From the NCBI GenBank assembly GCA_026417495.1, contig JAOADD010000059.1, forward strand, positions 1 through 64,000: a stretch of DNA of 64,000 nt, written 5' to 3'. Source of the stretch: Ignavibacteria bacterium. Lineage in GTDB: Bacteria > Bacteroidota > Ignavibacteria > Tepidaquicellales > Tepidaquicellaceae. Of this stretch, positions 18,282 through 25,548 are shown piece after piece. The notes under the pieces are model-generated. The model ran no database searches. It was not told the DNA's origin and worked only from the letters and a program-made list of their open reading frames with translations. The number at the start of each line of letters is the position of its first letter. Position 1 is the first letter of the stretch. The position numbers and the translations under genes were made by a program.

Positions 18282-19211
18282 ATGAAAAGAATATGGAAAA
18301 TATCTATGCTTGCTTATTCTGCTTCATTTTTAATCGTTTCTGCATTATTTTTAGGATTATTTTCTTCTAATGTTTTTGGAAATATAGTTAAACTACAAGC
18401 TATATATGCTATAAGTATTTTATTATCATTTGTTATAACAAGTTTTTTAATCGCTCGAAAACTGATTTTACCAATATTAATAATTAATGATAAAATTTCT
18501 AAAATTGAAATTACGAATTTTAATAGTAAAATTAGAATAAAAATTAATGATGATGATATAAAAATTCTTATTAATAACATCAACAGACTATTGAGCCAAG
18601 CTTATTTATCAATGGATTATTCAAAAAATTTTTCAAGTAAAATAGCACATGAAGTTAAAACGCCTTTGACCATTCTTAGATTAAAGTTAGAAAAGTATGC
18701 AGATAAAATTAGACCTGATATCTCTGAAGAATTACAAAATGAAGTTTTTAAACTTACTAATTATGTTGATAGAATAATTCTTATCAATCAGTTGGAGAAG
18801 GGGCTTATCCAATTGAATAAAGAAAGCTTTGATATTGAATTGCTTTTGAAACAAATTGTAGATGATTTCAAAATATTAGCTTCTGATCAGAATAAAAGTA
18901 TAAATTTAAAGTCGGAACCTGCATTTGTGTTTGCAGATGTTTTCTATATTAAACAGATATTACTCAATTTATTGTCTAATTCGATTAAGCATGGAAAAGG
19001 TGATATTCATATTAGATTGAAGAAATCAAAAAACACTTTAGGAATTTTATTTTATAATTATAAAATGATTTTTTCAGAGAATTATTTTAATTTAGGATTT
19101 GGTGTAAAGTTAGTCAAAGCTCTTTGTACAGCTCATAATAATATAAATGTTATTATACATAATGGTAAAAAGTGGTATGGGGTACTTTTAGAGTTTACGC
19201 TTCAACATTAA
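18282..19211 (+). CDS. Sensor histidine kinase with degenerate ATP-binding domain
   Basis: 309 residues, short for the class. Two membrane helices (about 8-28 and 40-58) with almost no periplasmic loop between them, then a HAMP-like linker and a HisKA domain with H123 in SSKIAHEVKTPLTIL. The HATPase domain has an N box (QILLNLLSNSIKHGKG, ~225-240) and a G2-like GFGVKLVKAL (272-281). The G1 DxGxG box expected between them is missing: the stretch reads LGILFYNYKMIFSENY. ATP binding may be altered, or the kinase may act mainly as a phosphatase. It probably partners the upstream response regulator. Confidence 0.82.
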   Translation: MKRIWKISMLAYSASFLIVSALFLGLFSSNVFGNIVKLQAIYAISILLSFVITSFLIARKLILPILIINDKISKIEITNFNSKIRIKINDDDIKILINNINRLLSQAYLSMDYSKNFSSKIAHEVKTPLTILRLKLEKYADKIRPDISEELQNEVFKLTNYVDRIILINQLEKGLIQLNKESFDIELLLKQIVDDFKILASDQNKSINLKSEPAFVFADVFYIKQILLNLLSNSIKHGKGDIHIRLKKSKNTLGILFYNYKMIFSENYFNLGFGVKLVKALCTAHNNINVIIHNGKKWYGVLLEFTLQH

Positions 19212-19324
19212 TTCAGCTTTTCAATTCAACAGAACATTAAATTTTTTTAATCTTCAATTAAGTATTTTTTAATGTTTTTCAGATTAATTTTGTATAATAA
19301 TTACAAAAAAATATTGTTTTTATT

Positions 19325-22054
19325 ATGAAAAAAATTATTTTGGAAATAGGCAATAAGTTATTTAGTTTCATTAATAATTTGAAACAAAAAGCGAATAAGA
19401 TTGCAAAATTAAATAATAAAATAAGGACACAAGCATTAAGGGAGAAAGAAATTTCTTTACATCTTTTTCAAGTATCGAGAGCTGATATTAATGCATTATT
19501 ACTCTCATTAAAATCAAAAGAAGAAGGATTAACAAATAGGGAGGCAGAAAATCGTCTTAGGGAGTATGGTAAAAATGAAATATCTCATGAAAAACCTATT
19601 AAATGGTATAGTTGTCTGTTGAAAAATTTTTACAATCCTTTTATTGTACTTCTGATAACTCTTGCTATTGTAAGTTATTTTCTTCATGATACAAGAGCTG
19701 TAATTGTTCTTTCTTCTATGGTTTCAGTAAGTGTTTTTATGAGATTTATACAAGAATTTAGAGCAAATAAAGCTGTAGAAAAGCTTAAAGAGATGGTAAG
19801 AACTTCTGCTACTGTGATACGAGAGAATGAAAAAATTGAAATACCAATGGAAAATTTAGTAAAAGGCGATATTATTACACTATCAGCTGGTGATTTGGTG
19901 CCCGCTGATGTAAGAATAATAAAATCAAAGGATTTATATATAAGTCAATCTATTTTGAGTGGAGAATCTCTCCCGGTTGAAAAGTATGATGTATTAGGAA
20001 ATATTGTTGAAAAAAGAGCTGATGAACTGTTAAAAGAAGATATAAGCGTTTTAGACATACCTAATATTGCACTAATGGGTACAAATGTTGTAAGTGGTAC
20101 AGCAATTGCAATTGTGATAGCAACTGGAGATGATACACTTTTTGGTTCTATGTCTAAATCAGTAACTGGTTATAGAGCTAAAACAAGTTTTGATAAAGGT
20201 ATTAATAGTATAAGCTGGTTACTTATCAGGTTTGCATTAACAATGATGCCAGTGGTTCTACTTATTAATGGTTTTACTAAAGGAGATTGGTTTGAAGCGG
20301 TTTTATTTGCTTTGTCAATTGGGGTTGGTTTAACACCTGAAATGTTACCAATGATTGTTACTGCTAATTTAGCACTTGGAGCTGTTAAGATGTCAAAGCA
20401 GAAAGTAATTGTAAAGAGGTTAAATGCTATACAAAATTTTGGAGCAATGGATATATTATGTTGTGATAAAACTGGTACACTTACGGAAGATAGAATTATT
20501 CTCGAATATCATCTCGACTTATTAGGTGAAGAAGATGAAACAGTATTTGAATATGCCTTAATTAATAGTTATTTCCAGACCGGTCTGAAAAGCTTACTTG
20601 ATAAAGCTATACTTGAGCATCAAGATGAAAATCAAACAAAAGAAATTATTAAAAGATATTTCAAAACTGATGAAATACCTTTTGATTTTCAGAGAAGAAG
20701 AATGTCAGTAGCTGTTCATCAAGTTTTTAGTGGAAAAGATTTGCTTGTTACTAAAGGAGCTGTTGAAGAGATTTTATCAATTTGCTCTTTTGCAAAAATA
20801 AAAGATGAAATAATTCCTCTTGATGATGAATTAAAGAATAAAGCTCTTTTAGTTTCTGAAAAATTAAATTCTGAAGGATTAAGGGTTATTGCAGTATCTT
20901 ATAAAGAATTATATAAAGATTTGTATAAACCCAGAAGTATTGAAGATGAATCAGAAATGGTATTGGTCGGTTATATTGCATTTCTTGATCCGCCTAAAGA
21001 ATCTGCCCGGAAAGCTATTAAAGCTTTAAAAGAAAACGGAGTAAATGTAAAAATACTTACTGGTGATAATGATAAAGTAACGAGAAGAATATGTAATTGG
21101 CTCGATATTGAAGTAGATGAAATTATGTTGGGATACCAAATTGATAATATTAGTGAAGAAGAATTAGAAGGGGCAGTAGAAAAAATAAATGTATTTGCAA
21201 AAATGAATCCATTGCAAAAGTCAAAAATTATTAAAGCGCTTCAGAGAATAGGACATACTGTCGGGTATATGGGGGATGGTATAAATGATGCTGCTGCTTT
21301 AAGAGATTCCGATGTTGGAATTTCTGTGAATACAGCGGTTGATATAGCAAAAGAATCAGCAGATATTATTTTACTTGAAAAAAGTCTTTTAGTATTAGAA
21401 GAAGGAGTACTAGAAGGTAGAAAAATGTTTGGAAATATAATCAAGTATATTAAAATGACTGCAAGCTCCAACTTTGGTAATGTATTCAGCGTACTTGGAG
21501 CAAGTGCATTTTTACCTTTTCTACCCATGATGCCAGTTCATTTACTGACCCAAAATCTACTTTATGATTTATCACAAACCATGATACCATTTGATAATGT
21601 TGATAAAGAATTCATTCAAAAGCCAAAGAAATGGGATGCAAAGGGGATTGGAAGATTTATGCTTTTTATTGGACCAATAAGCTCATTATTTGATTATATT
21701 ACATATCTAACAATGTGGTTTATATTTGAAGCAAACACACTTGAAAAACAAGCACTGTTTCAATCTGGATGGTTTATTGAGGGGTTATTATCACAAACAC
21801 TGATAGTTCATATGATAAGAACTCAAAAAATCCCATTCATTCAGAGCATGGCTGCCTTGCCTTTAATTCTTACGACTATAATTATTATCTCTATAGGTAT
21901 TGCTATTCCGTTTACCAGTTTTGGTGCCACTATAGGATTGGTACCTTTACCATCTTTATACTTTTTATACTTAACTCTTATTTTGTTATCATATTGCTTG
22001 CTTACGCAATTTATAAAGCTATGGTTTATTAAAAAGTTCAATTATTGGTTGTAA
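19325..22054 (+). CDS. mgtA: Magnesium-transporting P-type ATPase (P3B)
   Basis: 909 residues, normal MgtA/MgtB length. Visible motifs: actuator LSGESLPVEKYD (~215-226), TM4 TPEMLPMIVTANLALG (~338-353), phosphorylation site CCDKTGTLTED (Asp ~380), TGDN (~580), and the hinge GYMGDGINDAAALRDSD (~642-658). The MgtA-specific tail includes GIGRFMLFIGPISSLFDY. The N-terminal ~50 residues are basic (FINNLKQKANKIAKLNNK). It imports Mg2+ across the inner membrane at low external Mg2+. It lies 113 bases after the kinase gene and four bases before a putative outer-membrane protein. I see no clear Mg2+-responsive leader RNA in the 113-base gap. Confidence 0.93.
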   Translation: MKKIILEIGNKLFSFINNLKQKANKIAKLNNKIRTQALREKEISLHLFQVSRADINALLLSLKSKEEGLTNREAENRLREYGKNEISHEKPIKWYSCLLKNFYNPFIVLLITLAIVSYFLHDTRAVIVLSSMVSVSVFMRFIQEFRANKAVEKLKEMVRTSATVIRENEKIEIPMENLVKGDIITLSAGDLVPADVRIIKSKDLYISQSILSGESLPVEKYDVLGNIVEKRADELLKEDISVLDIPNIALMGTNVVSGTAIAIVIATGDDTLFGSMSKSVTGYRAKTSFDKGINSISWLLIRFALTMMPVVLLINGFTKGDWFEAVLFALSIGVGLTPEMLPMIVTANLALGAVKMSKQKVIVKRLNAIQNFGAMDILCCDKTGTLTEDRIILEYHLDLLGEEDETVFEYALINSYFQTGLKSLLDKAILEHQDENQTKEIIKRYFKTDEIPFDFQRRRMSVAVHQVFSGKDLLVTKGAVEEILSICSFAKIKDEIIPLDDELKNKALLVSEKLNSEGLRVIAVSYKELYKDLYKPRSIEDESEMVLVGYIAFLDPPKESARKAIKALKENGVNVKILTGDNDKVTRRICNWLDIEVDEIMLGYQIDNISEEELEGAVEKINVFAKMNPLQKSKIIKALQRIGHTVGYMGDGINDAAALRDSDVGISVNTAVDIAKESADIILLEKSLLVLEEGVLEGRKMFGNIIKYIKMTASSNFGNVFSVLGASAFLPFLPMMPVHLLTQNLLYDLSQTMIPFDNVDKEFIQKPKKWDAKGIGRFMLFIGPISSLFDYITYLTMWFIFEANTLEKQALFQSGWFIEGLLSQTLIVHMIRTQKIPFIQSMAALPLILTTIIIISIGIAIPFTSFGATIGLVPLPSLYFLYLTLILLSYCLLTQFIKLWFIKKFNYWL

Positions 22055-22057
22055 GAA

Positions 22058-22774
22058 ATGAATTTTGAAATTATATCTTCATTTATTAACACCAAAAAAA
22101 TATTGATTATATTCTACGTAATAATATCAACTTTTGTAAATATTAAGTCTTATCCTCAACAATTTATTGTAGATAATGCTGAAATTACTGATTACAATGC
22201 ATTTCAGGTTGAAGCGTGGTATGGAAAAAGTAGCAAATGGTTATTGCCAGCATTTCATTATTTTAAAAATCTGGAATTTACATGTGGTATCGGTCTTGAA
22301 AAAAAACTTAATAAAGAAGAAAATAATATTTTGATTCAGGGAAAAACAATATTTAATTCTAATGATTCTGCTTCTGCAGTTATTGGTTTTGTTGGTGGTA
22401 CTATCCTAAGTTTTAATAATGAAGAAAAAATATTTACTTCTTTTTATGTTTATACTCCCATAAGCATTTGTATTTGGCATGATAAAATGATAATCCATCA
22501 AAATTTTGGGTACCTTGCTTCTACTGATTGTAATGGACTAAAAGGTTTATTTTTATGGGGCAGTCGTTTTGAAATACTTCCTATAGAAAAATTTACATTT
22601 TGGATAGAAGTTTTTGTAGAAGGTTTTTCAAAGCCAGAGTTTCAAATTGCTATACAATTAAGTATAATTGAAAGTAGATTTTTTTCAACTTTGAGCTATG
22701 CGGGTAATTTTAGTAAGGATGATGATAAGGGATTATTTTTGGGTATATCTGTGACTCCCCCACCTATATTTTAG
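22058..22774 (+). CDS. Putative outer-membrane beta-barrel protein
   Basis: 238 residues beginning four bases after mgtA, so probably co-transcribed. An N-terminal hydrophobic segment (KKILIIFYVIISTFVNIKS, then YPQQF) is a likely signal peptide. The rest alternates hydrophobic and polar residues with many aromatics (FQVEAWYGKSSKWLLPAFHYF, FTFWIEVFVEGF), as in small 8-10-strand outer-membrane barrels. No specific family recognised. A role in cation uptake together with MgtA is only suggested by position. Confidence 0.6.
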   Translation: MNFEIISSFINTKKILIIFYVIISTFVNIKSYPQQFIVDNAEITDYNAFQVEAWYGKSSKWLLPAFHYFKNLEFTCGIGLEKKLNKEENNILIQGKTIFNSNDSASAVIGFVGGTILSFNNEEKIFTSFYVYTPISICIWHDKMIIHQNFGYLASTDCNGLKGLFLWGSRFEILPIEKFTFWIEVFVEGFSKPEFQIAIQLSIIESRFFSTLSYAGNFSKDDDKGLFLGISVTPPPIF

Positions 22775-22912
22775 TTATAATAAAGAATTAATAATTTTAA
22801 AAAATTATAATCTTTGCTAATACGAGATTAAACTTATCTTATCATTTGTTAAGTTATAAAATAGAATTTAAGAAAAACAGGTATATACTTTGATAGTATG
22901 AACTAAAACGAC

Positions 22913-23179
22913 TCAGTCAGGACGACTACCTGAGTGCTTAAAAATTAACCAATGAATATATTTTTTATTTTTAATTTTTTTGAGTTGTTTTTCTCTTTTA
23001 AGGGCATCTGATTTTGAGTCAAATTTTTCATAGTAAACAATTTCCCAGGGGATAAATGGTTTTGTAGACTTAGTTTTTCCTTGATTATGGTATTGTAATC
23101 TTTTTTCAAGGTTAGAAGAACTTCCTATATAGAATCTATCTTTTATTTTACTTTTTAAGATGTAAGTAAAAAATGGCAT
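22913..23179 (-). CDS. Small GIY-YIG nuclease, distal copy
   Basis: 88 residues from ATG 23179 (an in-frame TTG lies two codons earlier). Compact GIY-YIG domain of the COG2827/YhbQ type: first strand FTYILKS, the YIG strand in RFYIGSSSNLEKRLQYHN with the catalytic Arg, and the metal-binding Glu in IVYYEKFDSK or the ALKREKQLKKIKNKK helix. The C-terminal HSGSRPD is encoded by a tRNA-3'-half-like sequence. It differs from the proximal copy at only three residues. A hairpin terminator lies in its leader, so expression must read through it or start at the gene. Probably a DNA endonuclease of a selfish element. Confidence 0.85.
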   Translation of the reverse strand: MPFFTYILKSKIKDRFYIGSSSNLEKRLQYHNQGKTKSTKPFIPWEIVYYEKFDSKSDALKREKQLKKIKNKKYIHWLIFKHSGSRPD

Positions 23180-23183
23180 AAAC

Positions 23184-23210
23184 AAAAAATGCAGGTTTTA
23201 TTCCTGCATT
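23184..23210 (-). terminator. Hairpin terminator between the two GIY-YIG copies
   Basis: On the minus strand AATGCAGG and CCTGCATT (8-bp perfect stem, 7-base loop) are followed by six T. Same hairpin as after tRNA-Asp, five bases before the distal GIY-YIG start codon. Confidence 0.8.
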
Positions 23211-23212
23211 AG

Positions 23213-23252
23213 CGGAACCGATCCCGACTCAGACGGGACGACTACCTGAGTG
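23213..23252 (-). other. tRNA-Asp 3'-half-like segment inside the array
   Basis: Read on the minus strand: CACTCAGG, a six-base spacer, a T-arm-like stem TCCCG/CGGGA around the loop TCTGAGT, then TCGGTTCC and the CTAATGCAGG terminator start. It corresponds position by position to the tRNA-Asp anticodon-stem 3' strand, T arm and acceptor 3' strand (23566-23529), where the T loop is TTCGAGT. It lacks any 5' half, so it is not a tRNA gene. Its first half is coding for the C-terminus HSGSRPV of the proximal GIY-YIG protein. Confidence 0.8.
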
Positions 23253-23495
23253 CTTAAAAATTAACCAATGAATATATTTTTTATTTTTAATTTTTTTGAG
23301 TTGTTTTTCTCTTTTAAGGGCATCTGATTTTGAGTCAAATTTTTCGTAGTAGACAATTTCCCAGGGGATAGATGGTTTTGTAGACTTAGTTTTTCCTTGA
23401 TTATGGTATTGTAATCTTTTTTCAAGGTTAGAAGAACTTCCTATATAGAATCTATCTTTTATTTTACTTTTTAATATGTAAGTATAAAATGGCAT
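23229..23495 (-). CDS. Small GIY-YIG nuclease, proximal copy
   Basis: 88 residues from ATG 23495. Upstream in-frame codons reach back through the terminator hairpin but would encode the tRNA terminator, so ATG 23495 is the sensible start. Sequence features as in the distal copy: YTYILKS, RFYIGSSSNLEKRL, SDALKREKQL; C-terminus KHSGSRPV. It starts only 34 bases after the tRNA-Asp 3' end. The gene lies between a real tRNA 3' half upstream and a mimic of it downstream, which suggests the tRNA gene is its insertion target. Confidence 0.87.
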   Translation of the reverse strand: MPFYTYILKSKIKDRFYIGSSSNLEKRLQYHNQGKTKSTKPSIPWEIVYYEKFDSKSDALKREKQLKKIKNKKYIHWLIFKHSGSRPV

Positions 23496-23499
23496 AAAC

Positions 23500-23526
23500 A
23501 AAAAATGCAGGTATAATTCCTGCATT
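23500..23526 (-). terminator. tRNA-Asp terminator hairpin
   Basis: Minus strand AATGCAGG-AATTATA-CCTGCATT followed by TTTTTT; 8-bp perfect stem beginning three bases after the tRNA. It ends the tRNA transcript and also forms the leader of the proximal GIY-YIG gene. Confidence 0.85.
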
Positions 23527-23528
23527 AG

Positions 23529-23603
23529 TGGAACCGACGAGACTCGAACTCGCGTCCTCCTGAGTGACAGTCAGGCGTTCTAACCAAACTGAACTACGGC
23601 TCC
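23529..23603 (-). tRNA. tRNA-Asp (anticodon GTC)
   Basis: A complete 75-base cloverleaf on the minus strand: acceptor GGAGCCG/CGGTTCC with discriminator A, D stem GTTC/GAAC, anticodon stem CCTGA/TCAGG with loop CTGTCAC (anticodon GTC at 23568-23566), variable AGGAC, T stem GCGAG/CTCGT with loop TTCGAGT. CCA is not encoded. A hairpin terminator follows three bases later and then the GIY-YIG array. Confidence 0.95.
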
Positions 23604-23855
23604 ATTAAAAAAAGAACTTATCACACCCCACATCATCAAACCTTCATACATTCGCACTTCAATTCCGATAACTATAATTGACTAATATCTCAAATCAAAA
23701 TTACAAAACAAAATTATAGATTTTTATGAAAATATTCAATTATTTAAAATAGTACTGATTTTAATATAAAGGTAATTAGTTGTAAAATAAGACTTTTTTT
23801 TAGAAATGTCCGAGAAAATTTTTTACTTTAAGCGAGAATATTTTTATAGCATATT

Positions 23856-24638
23856 TTAAAATTTTCTGAAGGCAAATATATGTTGTTTAAAATAGTTTTC
23901 AGGAAAATCAGGGGTGTCGCTTAAACCATATTTTAAAGGTTTTCTTTTTCTTGGATCTGGGAAGAAAGCAGTATTAAATATCCAGTCCCAGATTGCTAAT
24001 TTAGTTGAATAATTATTTTGGTATTCTTTTCCTTCTTCATCAGAATGATGCCATCGGTGCATTTCAGGACCATTAATGATATACTGCAAAATTCCTAATC
24101 TTACATCAACATTTGAGTGAATAAACATACCCCAAATAGCGCTTATGGTTCCTTTAAAAATAACTATTTCTGGATCTGCACCGAGCAAAATTATAGGAGC
24201 GAATTCAATAGTTTGATTTATAAGTATTTCAAGAGAATGGGAACGAGCTCCTGAAAGCCAATCAACATCAACAGTAGAATGATGTGCTTCGTGAATTCTC
24301 CAAAGGTATTTGTTGTTATGTTGCCATCTGTGAAACCAATAAATGTAGAAATCATGAGTTACTAAAAAGATAAAAAATTGTAGTCCAATTGGAATATTAG
24401 CAAGAACTCTATATTCATCTAATGAAAAGGTTGAATAAATAAAATCTAAGAAATTAAAAATTATTAATCCTAGTATATAACTCTGAAAAATGGAATACCA
24501 GAAAAAATCATTGAAGAAACCTTTTCTGAAAGTTTTCTGCCCCCTTGTGTAAGGAAACATCTTTTCAATCACTATAAAGAAGAGAGCAGCAAAAGAAACA
24601 ATAATTATTGATAACGCTCTTAAATCAATCTGCAGCAA
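23856..24638 (-). CDS. Fatty acid hydroxylase/sterol desaturase superfamily protein
   Basis: 260 residues with four or more membrane helices and the di-iron histidine boxes of the COG3000 family. These are HDFYIYWFHRWQH (~117-129), HEAHHSTVDVDW (~138-149), HSNVD and the C-terminal MHRWHHSDEEG (~215). Members hydroxylate or desaturate lipids, or cleave ether lipids, in the membrane. The start overlaps the end of the neuB-like gene by 14 bases, making it the last gene of the 31.3-23.9 kb operon. It may modify the lipid carrier or lipid anchor of the operon's product; substrate unknown. Confidence 0.82.
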   Translation of the reverse strand: MLQIDLRALSIIIVSFAALFFIVIEKMFPYTRGQKTFRKGFFNDFFWYSIFQSYILGLIIFNFLDFIYSTFSLDEYRVLANIPIGLQFFIFLVTHDFYIYWFHRWQHNNKYLWRIHEAHHSTVDVDWLSGARSHSLEILINQTIEFAPIILLGADPEIVIFKGTISAIWGMFIHSNVDVRLGILQYIINGPEMHRWHHSDEEGKEYQNNYSTKLAIWDWIFNTAFFPDPRKRKPLKYGLSDTPDFPENYFKQHIFAFRKF

Positions 24639-25524
24639 TTTCTAAATATACTCTTCTTAATTTTTTCATTTGAGATAATTCACTCTCATAAACTCTTTTT
24701 ATTCCATCTCCGAGGGATTTCTCAATATCTCTAATGTTAGAGACCAGTCTTTGAAAGCCACCAATTTCAACTGATGCTGCTTGATCAGAACCCCACATAG
24801 CTCTATCTAATGTGATATGTCTTTCAATAAAAGTAGCACCAAGTGCAACTGCTGCCCAGGTTGTCACAAGACCTGTTTCATGTCCACTGTATCCAATTGG
24901 AACACCAGGGTATTTATTTTTTAGAGTTTGAATCATTCTTAGATTTAATTCTTCAACGGGACAAGGATAGGTTGAAGTTGAATGAGCAATTAATAAATTA
25001 TTTTTATCAAGTTGATTTACAACAAAGTCGATTTCTTCTATGGTTGACATTCCTGTGGAGATAATAAGAGGCTTTCCTGTATCTTGTAGCTTTCTTAGTA
25101 ATTGTATATCTGTAAGGGAGGCAGAAGATGCCTTATAGCATATCGGATTAAACTGTTCAATGAAATCAACTGAAGGTTCATCCCAGCAGGATACAAACCA
25201 ATCGATACCCAGATTTTTACAATATTTATCAATTTCCTTGAAATCATAATAAGTCAATTCCACTTTATATCTGTATTCAAGGTAAGTGATTCTCCCCCAA
25301 GGAGTATCTCTTTCTAAATACCATTGATCTTTTGGTACACAAAGTTCAGGTGTTCTTTTCTGGAATTTTACAGCATCACATCCAGCTTCCTTTGCACCCT
25401 TAATAAGTTTTTTTGCAATTTCAAGTGAACCGTTGTGATTAATTCCTATTTCGGCGATAACATAGACAGGATATCCTTCTCCTATAATCTTATCGCCGAT
25501 TCTTACTGCAGTTTTGTTATTCAT
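24625..25524 (-). CDS. NeuB-like sialic/nonulosonic acid synthase lacking the SAF domain
   Basis: 299 residues of the NeuB TIM-barrel family, which condenses PEP with a 6-carbon sugar to give a 9-carbon 2-keto acid. Family features: VIAEIGINHNGSLEIAKKLI (~21-40), AGCDAVKFQKRTPE (~47-60), KPLIISTGMSTIEEI (~152-166), IAHSTSTYPCPVEELNL, GYSGHETGL and ATFIERHITLDRAMWGSDQ. It stops right after the barrel (RRVYLEIAAD). Typical NeuB/SpsE enzymes carry a further ~50-60-residue C-terminal SAF (antifreeze-like) domain that shapes the active site, and it is absent here. Its neighbours suggest an unusual acceptor sugar. Confidence 0.85.
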   Translation of the reverse strand: MNNKTAVRIGDKIIGEGYPVYVIAEIGINHNGSLEIAKKLIKGAKEAGCDAVKFQKRTPELCVPKDQWYLERDTPWGRITYLEYRYKVELTYYDFKEIDKYCKNLGIDWFVSCWDEPSVDFIEQFNPICYKASSASLTDIQLLRKLQDTGKPLIISTGMSTIEEIDFVVNQLDKNNLLIAHSTSTYPCPVEELNLRMIQTLKNKYPGVPIGYSGHETGLVTTWAAVALGATFIERHITLDRAMWGSDQAASVEIGGFQRLVSNIRDIEKSLGDGIKRVYESELSQMKKLRRVYLEIAAD

Positions 25525-25548
25525 ATTATTTTTATTTTAATTTTTATT

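Larger units (their letters stand above)
22909..23527 (-). repeat. Tandem 316-bp GIY-YIG/tRNA-3'-half units (right copies)
   Basis: Two head-to-tail units with a period of 316 bases (start codons at 23495 and 23179). Each unit, read on the minus strand, is: tRNA-3'-half-like sequence, CTAATGCAGG...CCTGCATTTTTT hairpin, then a GIY-YIG gene whose final codons (HSGSRP) are encoded by the next tRNA-3'-half-like sequence. The array begins directly at the 3' end of the intact tRNA-Asp. The outermost tRNA-like fragment (22936-22909) is truncated within the T-arm mimic. Units differ at only a few bases, so the duplication is recent. Confidence 0.9.

Noticed and set aside
19212-19324. A Mg2+ riboswitch (M-box or mgtA leader) before mgtA
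   Set aside because: Only 113 AT-rich bases with no GC-containing helices or M-box-like conserved segments.
22909-23527. The tandem 316-bp repeat as a CRISPR-like array
   Set aside because: The repeats are long and coding, only two units exist, and there are no short direct repeats with unique spacers.
23604-23855. A promoter for tRNA-Asp
   Set aside because: A TAATTTTG box on the minus strand at 23703-23696 is about 90 bases from the tRNA, with no supporting -33 element; too distant to call.
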